DNA from: Phoronis australis
Lineage: Eukaryota > Phoronida > Phoronidae
Assembly: GCA_002633005.1 (NCBI GenBank)
Contig: NMRA01000621.1
Span: forward strand, 58,168-122,167
Direction: 5' to 3'
Length of the DNA: 64,000 bases
Part shown: positions 39,401 through 51,400 of the stretch, piece by piece
Layout: each line of letters begins with the position of its first letter
How positions within the stretch are numbered: the first letter of the stretch is position 1
Position numbers and translations under genes: made by a program
Notes under the pieces: model-generated
What the model was told of the DNA's origin: nothing
Databases searched by the model: none
What the model saw: only the letters and a program-made list of their open reading frames with translations

Positions 39401-42400
39401 GCTGATAAGCATGCTAGAGTGAATGTGATCCATCATCTTGTAATGGTATTTCACTAAATGCGTGTCAAAACAATGCCTGAGAGCCTTTTGAACAGTTGCC
39501 CACATCTAGTAGCTACACAATTACCAACACTTAATATAATATAACATGTCTCTACACAATTACCAACACTAATATAATATAACATGTCTCTACACTATTA
39601 CCAACACTAATATAATATAATATGTCTCTACACAATTACCAACACCAATATAATATAACATGTATCTACACAATTACCAACACTTAATATAATGTAACAT
39701 GTCTCTACACAATTACCAACACTAATATAATATAACATGTCTCTACACAATTACCAACACTAATATAATATAACATAATAATGCGTTGCTTCCAAGAAAC
39801 ACTTTTAACTACGTAAAACAAAATAACTTTTACTGGAGAACTGTAGATCATGAGGTTAATGAACCACACAAGAGAGAAAACACTCATTTCACATTTTAAC
39901 AGCTTCAACCCAATCAAGTGTTTATGGGTGTAACCAAATAGAATCTAAATCAAAACCCAATTCACTTCACTGGGTGTGGCATTTGACAGATTTGTCAAAT
40001 GGCAGACAGTATTTAAATTGTTGACAAGACCAAGTGTAATGAGATCTGCAATGTGAGTGCTACAGCCCACAGTAGCGGTACAGACCACAGTAGCGCTACA
40101 GCCCACAGTAGCGCTACAGCCCACAGTAGCGCTACAGCCCACAGTAGCGCTACAGACCACAGTAGCGCTACAGCCCACAGTAGTGCTACAGCCCACAGTA
40201 GTGCTACAGCCCACAGTAGTGCTACAGACCACAGTAGTGCTACAGCCCACAGTAGTGCTACAGCCCACAGTAGTGCTACAGCCCACAGTACTGCTACAGC
40301 CAACAGTAGTGCTACAGCCCACAGTAGTGCTACAGCCCACAGTAGTGCTACAGTCTACAGTACTACTTTGATAAACCTTGTGAAGAAATGGCTATTTGCA
40401 ACAACAGGTTTCAGGGCTTGTAAGTCTAAAGAGACTAGTAACATGGGTGCATGAGCTTATTAACACAAATGACAATTAATCACATGACTTGTACTGCCTG
40501 CTGGTGTCATCCCTGCAAAAGATTACTGGAGACTCGAGTACAAAAGGGACAAAATCATGAAACGCGTTTTCAGTAAACTTTTAAAATTTAATGTGATCTG
40601 AATGTTCACGTCTCCACACCAAAAATGACCAATAGTGTTGCTTGCTTCTAGTAAACTTTCAAATTTCAGGGGATGTGATTGTTAACGTCTCAAGCAAAGT
40701 TTGGTGGGCAAGGGCCAAGATTACATCAGTGTACCTCTGCTTTTCAGTGAATGACATATGGGAGTACTTCTGACCTGAGGGAAAACATATTCACTAAGTA
40801 AAATCGCACCAACTTCCGACAAAAGTAATTCTTAGAACTGACTCTTTTACTTTTTCACTATTCAAAGGTTTGTAACATTGTTGCAAATGCCCATAAATGT
40901 GAAAAGCATAATTGTCTGGTAGTAGCTACAGCACCAAATTGTAAATATTGCACTCAGTACCTTGGTGCTCTGCAGTCGCCATTAATGGAAAAACCAAAAA
41001 AAAAAAATATATTACTTCAATGCGGTGTTGTTTCTTAAATTGATGAGATTTTACCGCAACTGGTTTTAAATACAAAAAGGTGAAGGTGTCTCCTTGTCTG
41101 GAGGTAAGTAAGTGTCAATCAATCAATCATCAGGGCTTCATTAAACCCCCCACGAGGAAGGCTTTAAAACAGCCCAGAATGTTAAAGAAACCACAAACGC
41201 AATATGGGCATGAAAATAAACGACGAAAGACAAAAGAACATTCCTTTTAAAATTAGTGAAATTCAGTTAAAAATTGCCTGAAGTTTGATAAATTGCTGGC
41301 AAATGGTGTGTGTTCAGAGTTGGTGGACCCAAGTTTGGTAAATAAGAAAGCTAAAATTAAAATTAAACCGAATTTTAATATTTTATACATCGAAATGAAT
41401 CATGATCTTTTTAACCAGGCATAAAAAATTCCCAAAGCCGCGAGTGCATTTTCTAACAATAATCACGAATCTAATTTTTTCGGAGACTCCAACTAGTTTT
41501 TTTTGGGGATTATTGTTACAGAATACAAGGACATGAGATTTAGGGAATTTTTGTAACCGGGTCACAGATCGTGGTTCGATTTGATATATAAAATATAAAA
41601 AATTCCATTTAATATGAATTTTAGCTGTCTGGTTTTGCAGCTTTAACTGTAAGTAACTGCAACTGAACGCAGTGACACATTCCCACCATAGGGGGCAGCA
41701 GCATACCATGGGTAGACACATAAATATGTCCTTATGTTTGGACATGTGTCTCTCAGGGTATGGAAACGTCAATATGGAACAAGCAACAAACAAGAGTAAT
41801 AAGATGTCTATAGTACACACAGCTAATCAGACAAAGTACTCCTCACTGAGTCTATACATTTGTTTCACAACGCATCTACAGTAATTTTCCACTTCTTTCA
41901 CACAAAAACAATAGGTAAAACTGTTGTTTTTCCTATTTTTCAAAGGCCGATTACTTTGATACAAATAATACAAACTTTACCAAATGTTGTTTCATGACAT
42001 CTTCACAGTGCAAACCAGAAATAGCACGACTATAATACTCTGTGAAGCTGATTTAGTGAAAGGTTATAACCACTGTAACTGTGTGGGAACACCACAGTTG
42101 CAACTCAGTAGGTGGAGCTGCTATCAAACTCATTGGAAATAATGGCATACCAGGGCACTTACTAGGCTGAATCAGAAATAGGACTAACAAGCACACCTGG
42201 GGTTATAACTGTTGGTGTGAATGGCAATGAGTACATGACAGTTAGAACTAGGATTACACTTAGTCAATTATCTGTTGACTATAGCAAAACTTACTGCCTA
42301 CATTGGAAAATTTTTATATTCCTTGTATCGTTATATCAAAGTTAGACAAAAGCTGATCATCAGTTTTAAAAAAACCCTGAACTTCACCTTTTGGGAGGCC

Positions 42401-45400
42401 CTCTGTAAATACTTAGATATATATTTACTCCCACATGTATAATTTGAAAAGTAACTTGCTCATTAAGAGTGCTTGGTTGTATGAACAGTGTGAGAATGTC
42501 GTACCTTTTCCATTACTAGATAGTTATTAGTTAGCATTTGCTGTTATTTTCTTTCTTTTGAGAAATAAGATATTTATCTAAAAAAATTGGTCTGAACAAA
42601 GCTCATGCCAACGCCCTCAATATTCAATTTGCATCACATGCACTACAGAGGCAGCATGACCCTAACACAACTGAATCACAACTGCTTCATGACATAAGAA
42701 AAATCTGATAGTAGTTATGAGGAAGCTCAGATACACAAATAACTGGCAAATCTGTATTCTCGTCTAAAACATATGAATACATGTGACTCGGACACACAGA
42801 ACAGACCTCAAGCCCAGCACAAATTACTTTTAATTCAGCATGCAGCATGATTGACAACTCTTTACCTATACAAGTATCTATCTTGTGGAAATGGGTTGAA
42901 AAACAAAAATACCTACCCTCACAAGTTTCGGCATCCGCTTGTGTTTGCCGCCGTTGACCACAGACATCATTCGATGCTTCGTGATCAACAAACAACCTTG
43001 TACGGACAACCTAAATAGAGACGAACGATTGTCTACAATCATCAACAATGGATGACATTACAAGTTAATTGGTGTGCAGGTAAGAAGTTTGACTGCACAG
43101 CGGAACTGAATTAAACACACAATACAGTTAAGAAATACTCTATTGTATGCACTTCAGTCAACGTTGATTTTGCAACACCAGGGTACATTCTACCATCACA
43201 CCTTTCTTTCAGGGTCACTGGCAGCTAGTTATCAAGGCCAAAGCATTAAAGGAGAATGCCACCAGATTTAATTGGTCTTTTTTGCCGTCGTAATCGGTCT
43301 ATATCCACATCGCTTCGCATATGGTCGACCTTTCCTTGTCAAGAGATGTCGCGTTAGCCTGTGAAGAAGGTGAGAAACGACACTAACGACGTCAGTGGTT
43401 CATATGCAGAGTGAATGCCGCTATGTTGCGGTGCATCGTTCCTGCTTGTCCGAACTAAGCAGCGGCAAGGAATGCGGGTGTATCATTTTCTTTTTACTCC
43501 CTCGAGAGTCCGAAATGCTTAGGAAGTGGCTCATGGTAGTAAAGAATGAAATGTACGTTGTAAATAGCAAGTATGAAGCCGTGAAACATCTCCGTGTCAG
43601 TGCCCGACGAATGCTGGCTTACCAAATAACTCCATACGTTCCGTTGTCTGAGCTTGTTCACGGCGCCTCTCTAGTATTTCATCACCGTATTCCTGTTCGA
43701 ATTGATTGCCTGTAAAACTTAACGATCTACCTGCGAAGTCGGGACTGATCAACTCTAGCTCGTCCTAAGTCGGGATTGCGAGTTGCTATGTTGGCGTTTA
43801 TTACTGAGCGTTCTGTTTCAAAATGAATTATTCTCACCCTAACCAATAAAAAACTGAAACGAAGTCTGTCTCATTAGATGCAATTTGTAATGCCTGTGGA
43901 GTGTTCGTGAGTGCAAATGATTTGAGAAGCCAGCAATGAATAAATCAACTGGTTACCGGCTTTAGGTGCAACAAAACTAATTGACGGGACACCGAGGCCA
44001 TGTGAGCTCATGCTAATTTAGTGTTTGCTGGCAGAAAATGTTGTGAAACAACTTGATTTCCATCCCACAGCCAGCAGTTAGGGGAATCTTTATTTACATT
44101 GACATTACTAAAATAATGATTGTCAATGTACAACTTCTGCCCTGACGGTGCTGTGGCCAAAGCGGAACCTGATTTCGCAGCCCCCGACGCGAGTAAGCAG
44201 ATTTGCAGTTTCGTGGCTAATTCACCAACATAATCACGTGCTCATTACTTTGGCTCACTACTATAGTATTTTCTTGACAAGAAGTTTAGTTTCCACTGAA
44301 CATTGGCTGGTTTATGTTGGTGATGTCTGATCAGTTTCTAAGCCACTGGCCGGGATAACAAGCGTTCTGTGTTTAGAACTCAAAAAATCACAAGTCTAAA
44401 CAACACAGATCTAGGTTCTCCTGCCTGTATCTCTCTGAAAATACTTCAAAATTATCTCCGAACAGACCCCAAACTCATGCTACGGACCTTATTGGCCTGC
44501 CAAACTTTGTAGGCTACGGTGTGTCCAAATACCAATAAATCCATAAGAACGAAATAAAACAACACGTTTTCATAAGAACTCGGTGTATTTTCAAGGGTTT
44601 TACATCGAAGTTTGATGATTTATTGGTATTAAACGATGACTTCAAGCGATAAGCTGACACCAGTAACCCGTGTTGTGAATTGCTGAACAGACTGCGTGTG
44701 AAACCGATGACGTCATTGGATAATTTCAACACTTCCGTCTGCCGTCAGGTGACGCAACCGTACGTGACGTTATGGAGTAGAACTACTCAATCTAAATTGA
44801 TACAAATTAGGTTGTTTTTCAGGTGGCATGCTCCTTTAAGAATATTTGAGTCAGCAGTGTGGCCTAGTGGGATGAGTGTCTGCCTCATGTTCACAAGGTC
44901 GTAAGTTTGAATCCCACTGGAACCCAATGCTAAACCCTCGAGTCATGTGTCTAGCCCTCAGAAAGGTCTTAATCTGTGAAAATGTTTTAACATAAGTGCC
45001 TATCAACAAATGAAAAATGGTTTCAGGTGTTTGGTGCAGTGGACCCAGCTGAGCGGCCTGTTCGCGTCTGGTGCAACATGCACATTAGTAAGACCACCTG
45101 CAACATGCACATTAGTAAGACCACCTGCAANNNNNNNNNNNNNNNNNNNNNNNNNNNNNNNNNNNNNNNNNNNNNNNNNNNNNNNNNNNNNNNNNNNNNN
45201 NNNNNNNNNNNNNNNNNNNNNNNNNNNNNNNNNNNNNNNNNNNNNNNNNNNNNNNNNNNNNNNNNNNNNNNNNNNNNNNNNNNNNNNNNNNNNNNNNNNN
45301 NNNNNNNNNNNNNNNNNNNNNNNNNNNNNNNNNNNNNNNNNNNNNNNNNNNNNNNNNNNNNNNNNNNNNNNNNNNNNNNNNNNNNNNNNNNNNNNNNNNN

Positions 45401-48400
45401 NNNNNNNNNNNNNNNNNNNNNNNNNNNNNNNNNNNNNNNNNNNNNNNNNNNNNNNNNNNNNNNNNNNNNNNNNNNNNNNNNNNNNNNNNNNNNNNNNNNN
45501 NNNNNNNNNNNNNNNNNNNNNNNNNNNNNNNNNNNNNNNNNNNNNNNNNNNNNNNNNNNNNNNNNNNNNNNNNNNNNNNNNNNNNNNNNNNNNNNNNNNN
45601 NNNNNNNNNNNNNNNNNNNNNNNNNNNNNNNNNNNNNNNNNNNNNNNNNNNNNNNNNNNNNNNNNNNNNNNNNNNNNNNNNNNNNNNNNNNNNNNNNNNN
45701 NNNNTGCCAGGAATTGTAGAGGTAGAATGGCGGCCATAACATACAGTGATACGGCGGGTTAATAAGGTGAAGAATACGAAGATTTAAGATGAAAACTATT
45801 ATCTCTGAACTGAAATTGAAGTGCTGAGATACGGTAAGAGAAATTATTTTTTTTAAATTTGCTGTGTTTCGTGGTTCTCTTTCGATATTTTGTTCTCTGG
45901 CTCGTATTTATTTTCGAGTACGATTTCAAGCACACTGCCATACCAAACTTGAAATTTGAGCATAGACTCCAAATTTTTACTCAAAATCGTACTCGAAATA
46001 TAGATGAGATACACTTCACTTCGAGTACACTCGAAAACTGAGTGCGTGCTCGAAATTTCGAGTACAGATTTTTCGAGTATGACATTGAATACACCAAAGC
46101 TGAGCCTGTACTCGAGTTGAGTATGAAGTGTGAGTTTGAGCATGATTCGAGTCTGAGTACGGAGATTGGAGACCGGGCCCTGGTGACACGCACGCGCTCG
46201 CTTACTAGCAGACGTTCAAAACAAACGTCACGTGACAACAACACGTGTGTTTTCTTCCAGACATTTTTCTCGCTGTGTTGCTGATCATACATGTAGATGG
46301 CACGATGTTGCACAGATTTGTACTTAAACCTGCCGTTAATACAGACTCCATGGGAACTTAAAAATCTTAGAGACGCTACTTATAAAACTTAATGAGGATT
46401 TCAGGTAATTTGCTTGAATCGAAACCATTTTTTTTCAAGCATTGAAGTCGCCATATCGAAGACGGTGATTTTGAGGCAGTCAGTCGGCAAGTTTTCGCCC
46501 TGGGATTTCAGCAAAATGATCGTAATTTAGCAGCAAAGTTTGATAGCAATGCACCACAGTTTTGTTGAAAGTCTTTCATAGATTACATATACGTCACAGA
46601 GCGTAAATTTACTTAGCTTCCGATTTCACCCGTTTCGGAGACCGGCCACCCGTTCAGTAACGCTAGGACCTAGCTTAAAAGCAAGACTTTGCGAGATTAC
46701 GCATGATATTGCCGTGTATTTTAAAAAAGAGCACGTGACCTTGACTAGCTTTTGGCTAGGTTCTAGCGTAGGTCCTAGCGTCTACTGAACTCATGCCGGG
46801 TTTCAACCGTCTTGGGTTACAATAAGCGCCCCCCTGAACCAAACTTTTCTAAGCGCCCTGGGCGGTTATTACGGCGAATACGGTACATGAAACTAGAGGA
46901 TATATTCAATAACAAATATTTTGTCAATTCTTATGAGAAGTGAATTTGTTTCTTTAACTACGCAACAAAGCAAAGCTATTTACTTAGAAGGGGTAACAGC
47001 CCTGATGCACCTCTTGGGTAAACAATATGTTCTCAAAATGTGCTCGCCTGCATTTCCAAATGTCAAAAGCTTGGGTAAAGTTCAATGAAATCAGTTGACA
47101 CATCACTTCATTTGAAATTGCGTTTGTTCTAATTTCATAAAGTAAGTCACTTTAAAATTTATCTTGAAGAGAAAAAGAGGCAATTTTGATGTTAGCTTTT
47201 AGAAAAAAATACAGATCCCTGGTTATTTTGTTGGGACATGTTTCCATGTTAATTGCACCTCTCCTAGCATGTATTTATCATCCAGGCAACAATAGTCACT
47301 TAAAAGACGCAGTGAAAGGCCAACGTCTTGGTTCTGCATCATTCTGCTTCCTACGAACAATCACAAATAACTGACACTGACTGTGTTCAAAAATGAGAAG
47401 GACACTGTTTTCTCAACCTAAGTGATTGTAGAACCAAGATGTCACCCTTTTACTGGACATTCTACTGTTCCATGGATGGTAAATACTCACCATGGAAACA
47501 GTAATGAACATGGAAAATGCATCTTCAACAAAACCAGGGATCTGCACTTCTACAAAATGCAACATCAAAACAACGGCCTTCCTCCAAAAGCAATTTTTTA
47601 TTCATTAGAATAACAATTGCCAATTAAATCATTTTTAAAAAATTGAATGTTCATAAGTTGACTACGTACAGAACTCCATGCCATGTGAATTAACAGAAAA
47701 TTAACTGCAAAAATTAAATGTTGTACTGAACCTACCCTCACCACGGTGCCATCTATAGAGGGTGGCCCTTTGAAAGGAACAGACACGTAGAAATTCATAT
47801 GTTTGGTGCGCATGTCTCAGTTTGGATGTTTGCAGTAAACGTGTTGTCAGAGAATGCAAGTTGCACGCTCCTTATAAAGTGCCAATCAAGAGTAATGATG
47901 GGAAAAGTGTGCTTGACCCTATACTCTATGTCCACATGGAAAATAAGAGCGAACAAGAATATAAGACTTAATGCAAGGTTAAAATCTTCAAAAACCAAAC
48001 TACCTGTTCAATTGTATCAGCAACATTGGAAGGAATGTTTGCGTCACCCGCTGTCTCGCTCAATCTTTTCCGTGCATCTTGCGCAAATACAGCGCCCTTT
48101 GACCCATCACCTGCTGCCCCCTGTTGTCCAGCCTCAAACTCACTGCCTTTACATTGACTGTTACTTACTGACTGACTCTGATGCATTTGTCCACCCATAT
48201 TCACCCTCATAGACATTTCATCATAGTGTTTCCTTCTGGCACCACCGTATGCAACTCCACTTTCCTTATATGTCTTTGTTGCTCTATGTTCCACCACATC
48301 TCCAACAGTCTGTCCTTGAACACTTCTGCCAGCTATATCTGCCCCGCTTCTCCGTTTCGTTTCCAGCTGATCCCTTCTCATTGGCCGGGACGACATCACA

Positions 48401-51400
48401 TGGTTGTTGCCTCCAATGTCTGACTGTCGTCTGCCGTTTGAATAGCAGACGGTCCCATCGTTTTTCTTATCACAGTATTGCACTTGTTTATTGGGGAGAA
48501 ATGTGACTCTTTCACAATCATCACTACTCGACTGCCCCATGATGTCTCTTGCCACGATCTCACTAACACCAGTTGTTCGTGATTCTTGTTGCACTGGATT
48601 ACTCTTTAATTTTTTGTCCTGCACTACTTCGCGGCCTTGTGAATGCGGACACGGCATGAGATCACACGTCAAGTGATAGTGTGGCTTTATACTGTCTTGT
48701 GCATTGTCCCGTCGTTTCAATTTTGGACTGGCAATGGGTGATGGTAGCGGAGATTGTCGTAATTCATAATCATGTGTGGGCGGAGTTTGATTCTGTAATA
48801 ACATCATTTGAGGAAGGAACAAATGAACGATAGGTCGACCAACTGATTAGTTGTTTTCAACTCTCTTTAAACTAACAATTCTTTTGGCAGTGAATAAAAA
48901 CATTCGTAAAAGCCTCAGATTATTTTTCAAATTACAGACCACTTTGTGTGCAAACAATCGTATCTCAGGAAAATATTTTAAGAGATCATAAATGTTATAT
49001 TGTATTGAGTCATATCATCACTATGTTCAACTAATATAACTTGTGTTAAATTTAACTAACTTATTTCAATTAAATGACATCAGAATGAACAGACTTCATT
49101 GTTTGATGAAAATGAGCTTAACGATGGTGAGAAACTGAAAGGAGGTGTGGCCTAGTGGGTCACGTGGGTCGTCTGCTCTCAACGTTGTGCGTCCCACTGG
49201 ACCACAATACAAGACCCTTGAGTCAGGTCTCTCACTCCTCAGCTCAGTTTTAATTTGAGTACATGTGTTAAAAGTGTACATTAATAAATGAAAAATGGTT
49301 TCCAGACACCTGGTGCAATGAGCCCGGTTGAGAAGCCTGCGCACATCTGATGCACTATTTTTATAGTGAGAAACTAAAGTTTTAAGCCCTTGAGACACCC
49401 ACTTTCTGCCAGATATTTGTGTTACACAGTAGTTTTGTGTTACACAGTAGTTTTGTGTTACACAATAGTTTTGTGTTACACAGTAGTTTTGTGTTACACA
49501 ATAGTTTTGTGTTACACAGTAGTTTTGTGTTACACAATAGTTTTGTGTTACACAGTAGTTTTGTGTTGACACTAAATAATGCCCATCACGTGTGACATTA
49601 CATTTCACAGCATCTGCAGTAAATGCAAAGTCATCTCTGAATAAAATTGTCAAGAGTGCCATGCATCTACAGATCAAGAGTGCCATGCATCTACAGATCA
49701 AGAGTGCCATGCATCTACAGATAAAGAGTGCCGTGCATCTACAGATTAAGAGTGCCATGCATCTACAGATCAAGAGTGCCATGCATCTACAGACCAAGAG
49801 TGCCATGCATCTACAGATCAAGAGTGCCATGCATCTACAGACCAAGAGTGCCATGCATCTACAGATCAAGAGTGCCATGCATCTACAGATCAAGAGTGCC
49901 ATGCATCTACAGATCAAGAGTGCCATGCATCTACAGATCAAGAGTGCCATGCATCTACAGATCAAGAGTGCCATGCATCTACAGATCAAGAGTGCCATGC
50001 ATCTACAGATCAAGAGTGCCATGCATCTACAGATCAAGAGTGCCATGCATCTACAGATCAAGAGTGCCATGCATCTACAGATCAAGAGTGCCATGCATCT
50101 ACAGATCAAGAGTGCCATGCATCTACAGATCAAGAGTGCCATGCATCTACAGATCAAGAGTGCCATGCATCTACAGATCAAGAGTGCCATGCATCTACAG
50201 ATCAAGAGTGCCATGCATCTACAGATCAAGAGTGCCATGCATCTACAGATCAAGAGTGCCATGCATCTACAGATCAAGAGTGCCATGCATCTACAGATCA
50301 AGAGTGCCATGCATCTACAGATCAAGAGTGCCATGCATCTACAGACCAAGAGTGCCATGCATCTACAGATCAAGAGTGCCATGCATCTACAGATAAAGAG
50401 TGCCATGCATCTACAGATCTGCTTTTCTTTGGTTTCTCCAGATAAAAAACACTGAGCTGCACCAAATAAATTGAAATATATCCCCAAAAATAGAAGTATT
50501 TGATAAAACACAGCCTTTGATGCATTTGAGATTTCACTATCAAATTTTCTACATTTGCAAAAATTTAGTACAGTATCATTCAAGTTGATAACATATTAAC
50601 GAAAATTTAAAATCAACTGAGCTACTTTTTAATTGTTTTTTTTTTAATCTACTTTAAATTATGCTTTATTATAAAAATTGAAAAATCAGGAACCCCAACT
50701 GGGAATCGAACCACAGGTCTCTAGATTGCCGGTCTAGTGCTCTCACCACTGAGCTACTGAGGACCCAATATCTGTGCAATTACTGTTTACAGCCAACTGA
50801 TATATTTCATTACCTCAGCGTCTATATATTTACTATAAAAAATTGATGTTGCGTTGAGGGTATCTTGAGAGTACTCAAACACCATGCGTCACGTACTTCT
50901 GAGCAGAGCTACTCACTCAAGAAACTGGCTCAGAACTGTAAACTCACATTACTGACTCACAAACTCATGCCTGCACTCACAAAACACTATTCACCGACTC
51001 AAATCCACAAACAAACATGGCTCGCAAACCGCAAATATAATATAGTTAAGACAAATGTAAACACGGCCCATAGAGGCACTGCAATTCACATGTTTTTTGT
51101 GGACGTCAGTTGTGCTTTTTGAGTCATGTTTTGTGAGTGCAGGCACAAGTTGAGGAATCAGTGAACTAGATTTACAGGAGTATGAGCCCAGTTCAAGAGT
51201 GCAGGAGACACATTGTGCAAGTAGCCTGATCATTTGGCAACCAATTTTGATAAACTTGGTTTGAGCTAACTTTATCAATATTACTAACATTATGTGAAAA
51301 ATAAAACCAAAAGGGTCAATTTAATACAATCCGTACAACACACAAAAAGGGTCAATTTAATAAAATTAGTACAACACACAAAAAGGGCCAATTTAATACA

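Larger units (their letters stand above)
33436..42916. other. Largest intron of the PROSER3-like gene (9.5 kb)
   Basis: It carries MITE B copy 2, tandem repeats at 35.15, 36.18, 39.25, 39.52 and 40.06 kb, and the dispersed repeat at 38.27-39.2 kb. An isolated N is at 33814. ORFs outside repeats (e.g. 145 codons at 41383-41820, minus) show no family or splice support. Confidence 0.6.
43011..48003. other. Intron of the PROSER3-like gene with gap, SINE and THAP remnant
   Basis: It contains the THAP-like fragment at 43.4 kb, SINE copy 3, the 574-N gap, a TCGAGTAC-rich segment, MITE A copy 4 and a foldback at 46.82 kb. A coding-looking stretch at 47.73-47.79 kb does not splice in phase. Confidence 0.6.

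Noticed and set aside
40053-40454. Repetitive protein of 6-residue units (ATAHSS-like)
   Set aside because: It is the 18-bp minisatellite read in frame; equally open on the other strand and located in an intron.
41383-41820. 145-codon minus ORF
   Set aside because: AT-rich, no recognisable motif, no acceptor/donor in a phase that fits the surrounding gene; likely chance.
45003-45762. 230-250-codon ORFs in four frames
   Set aside because: They are mostly N; the open frame is an artefact of the 574-N gap.
47730-47790. Candidate exon (GPPSIDGTV, minus) between exons 48004 and 43010
   Set aside because: The only usable acceptor gives an in-frame stop in phase 0, the phase needed; the flanking exons already join in phase.
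49415-50419. CRISPR-like array
   Set aside because: Repeats are contiguous with no spacers, and the genome is animal; these are minisatellites.
49096-50583. 495-codon minus ORF and 287- and 222-codon plus ORFs
   Set aside because: They exist because the 24-bp and 18-bp arrays have periods divisible by three and no stop in the unit; several frames and both strands are open at once.
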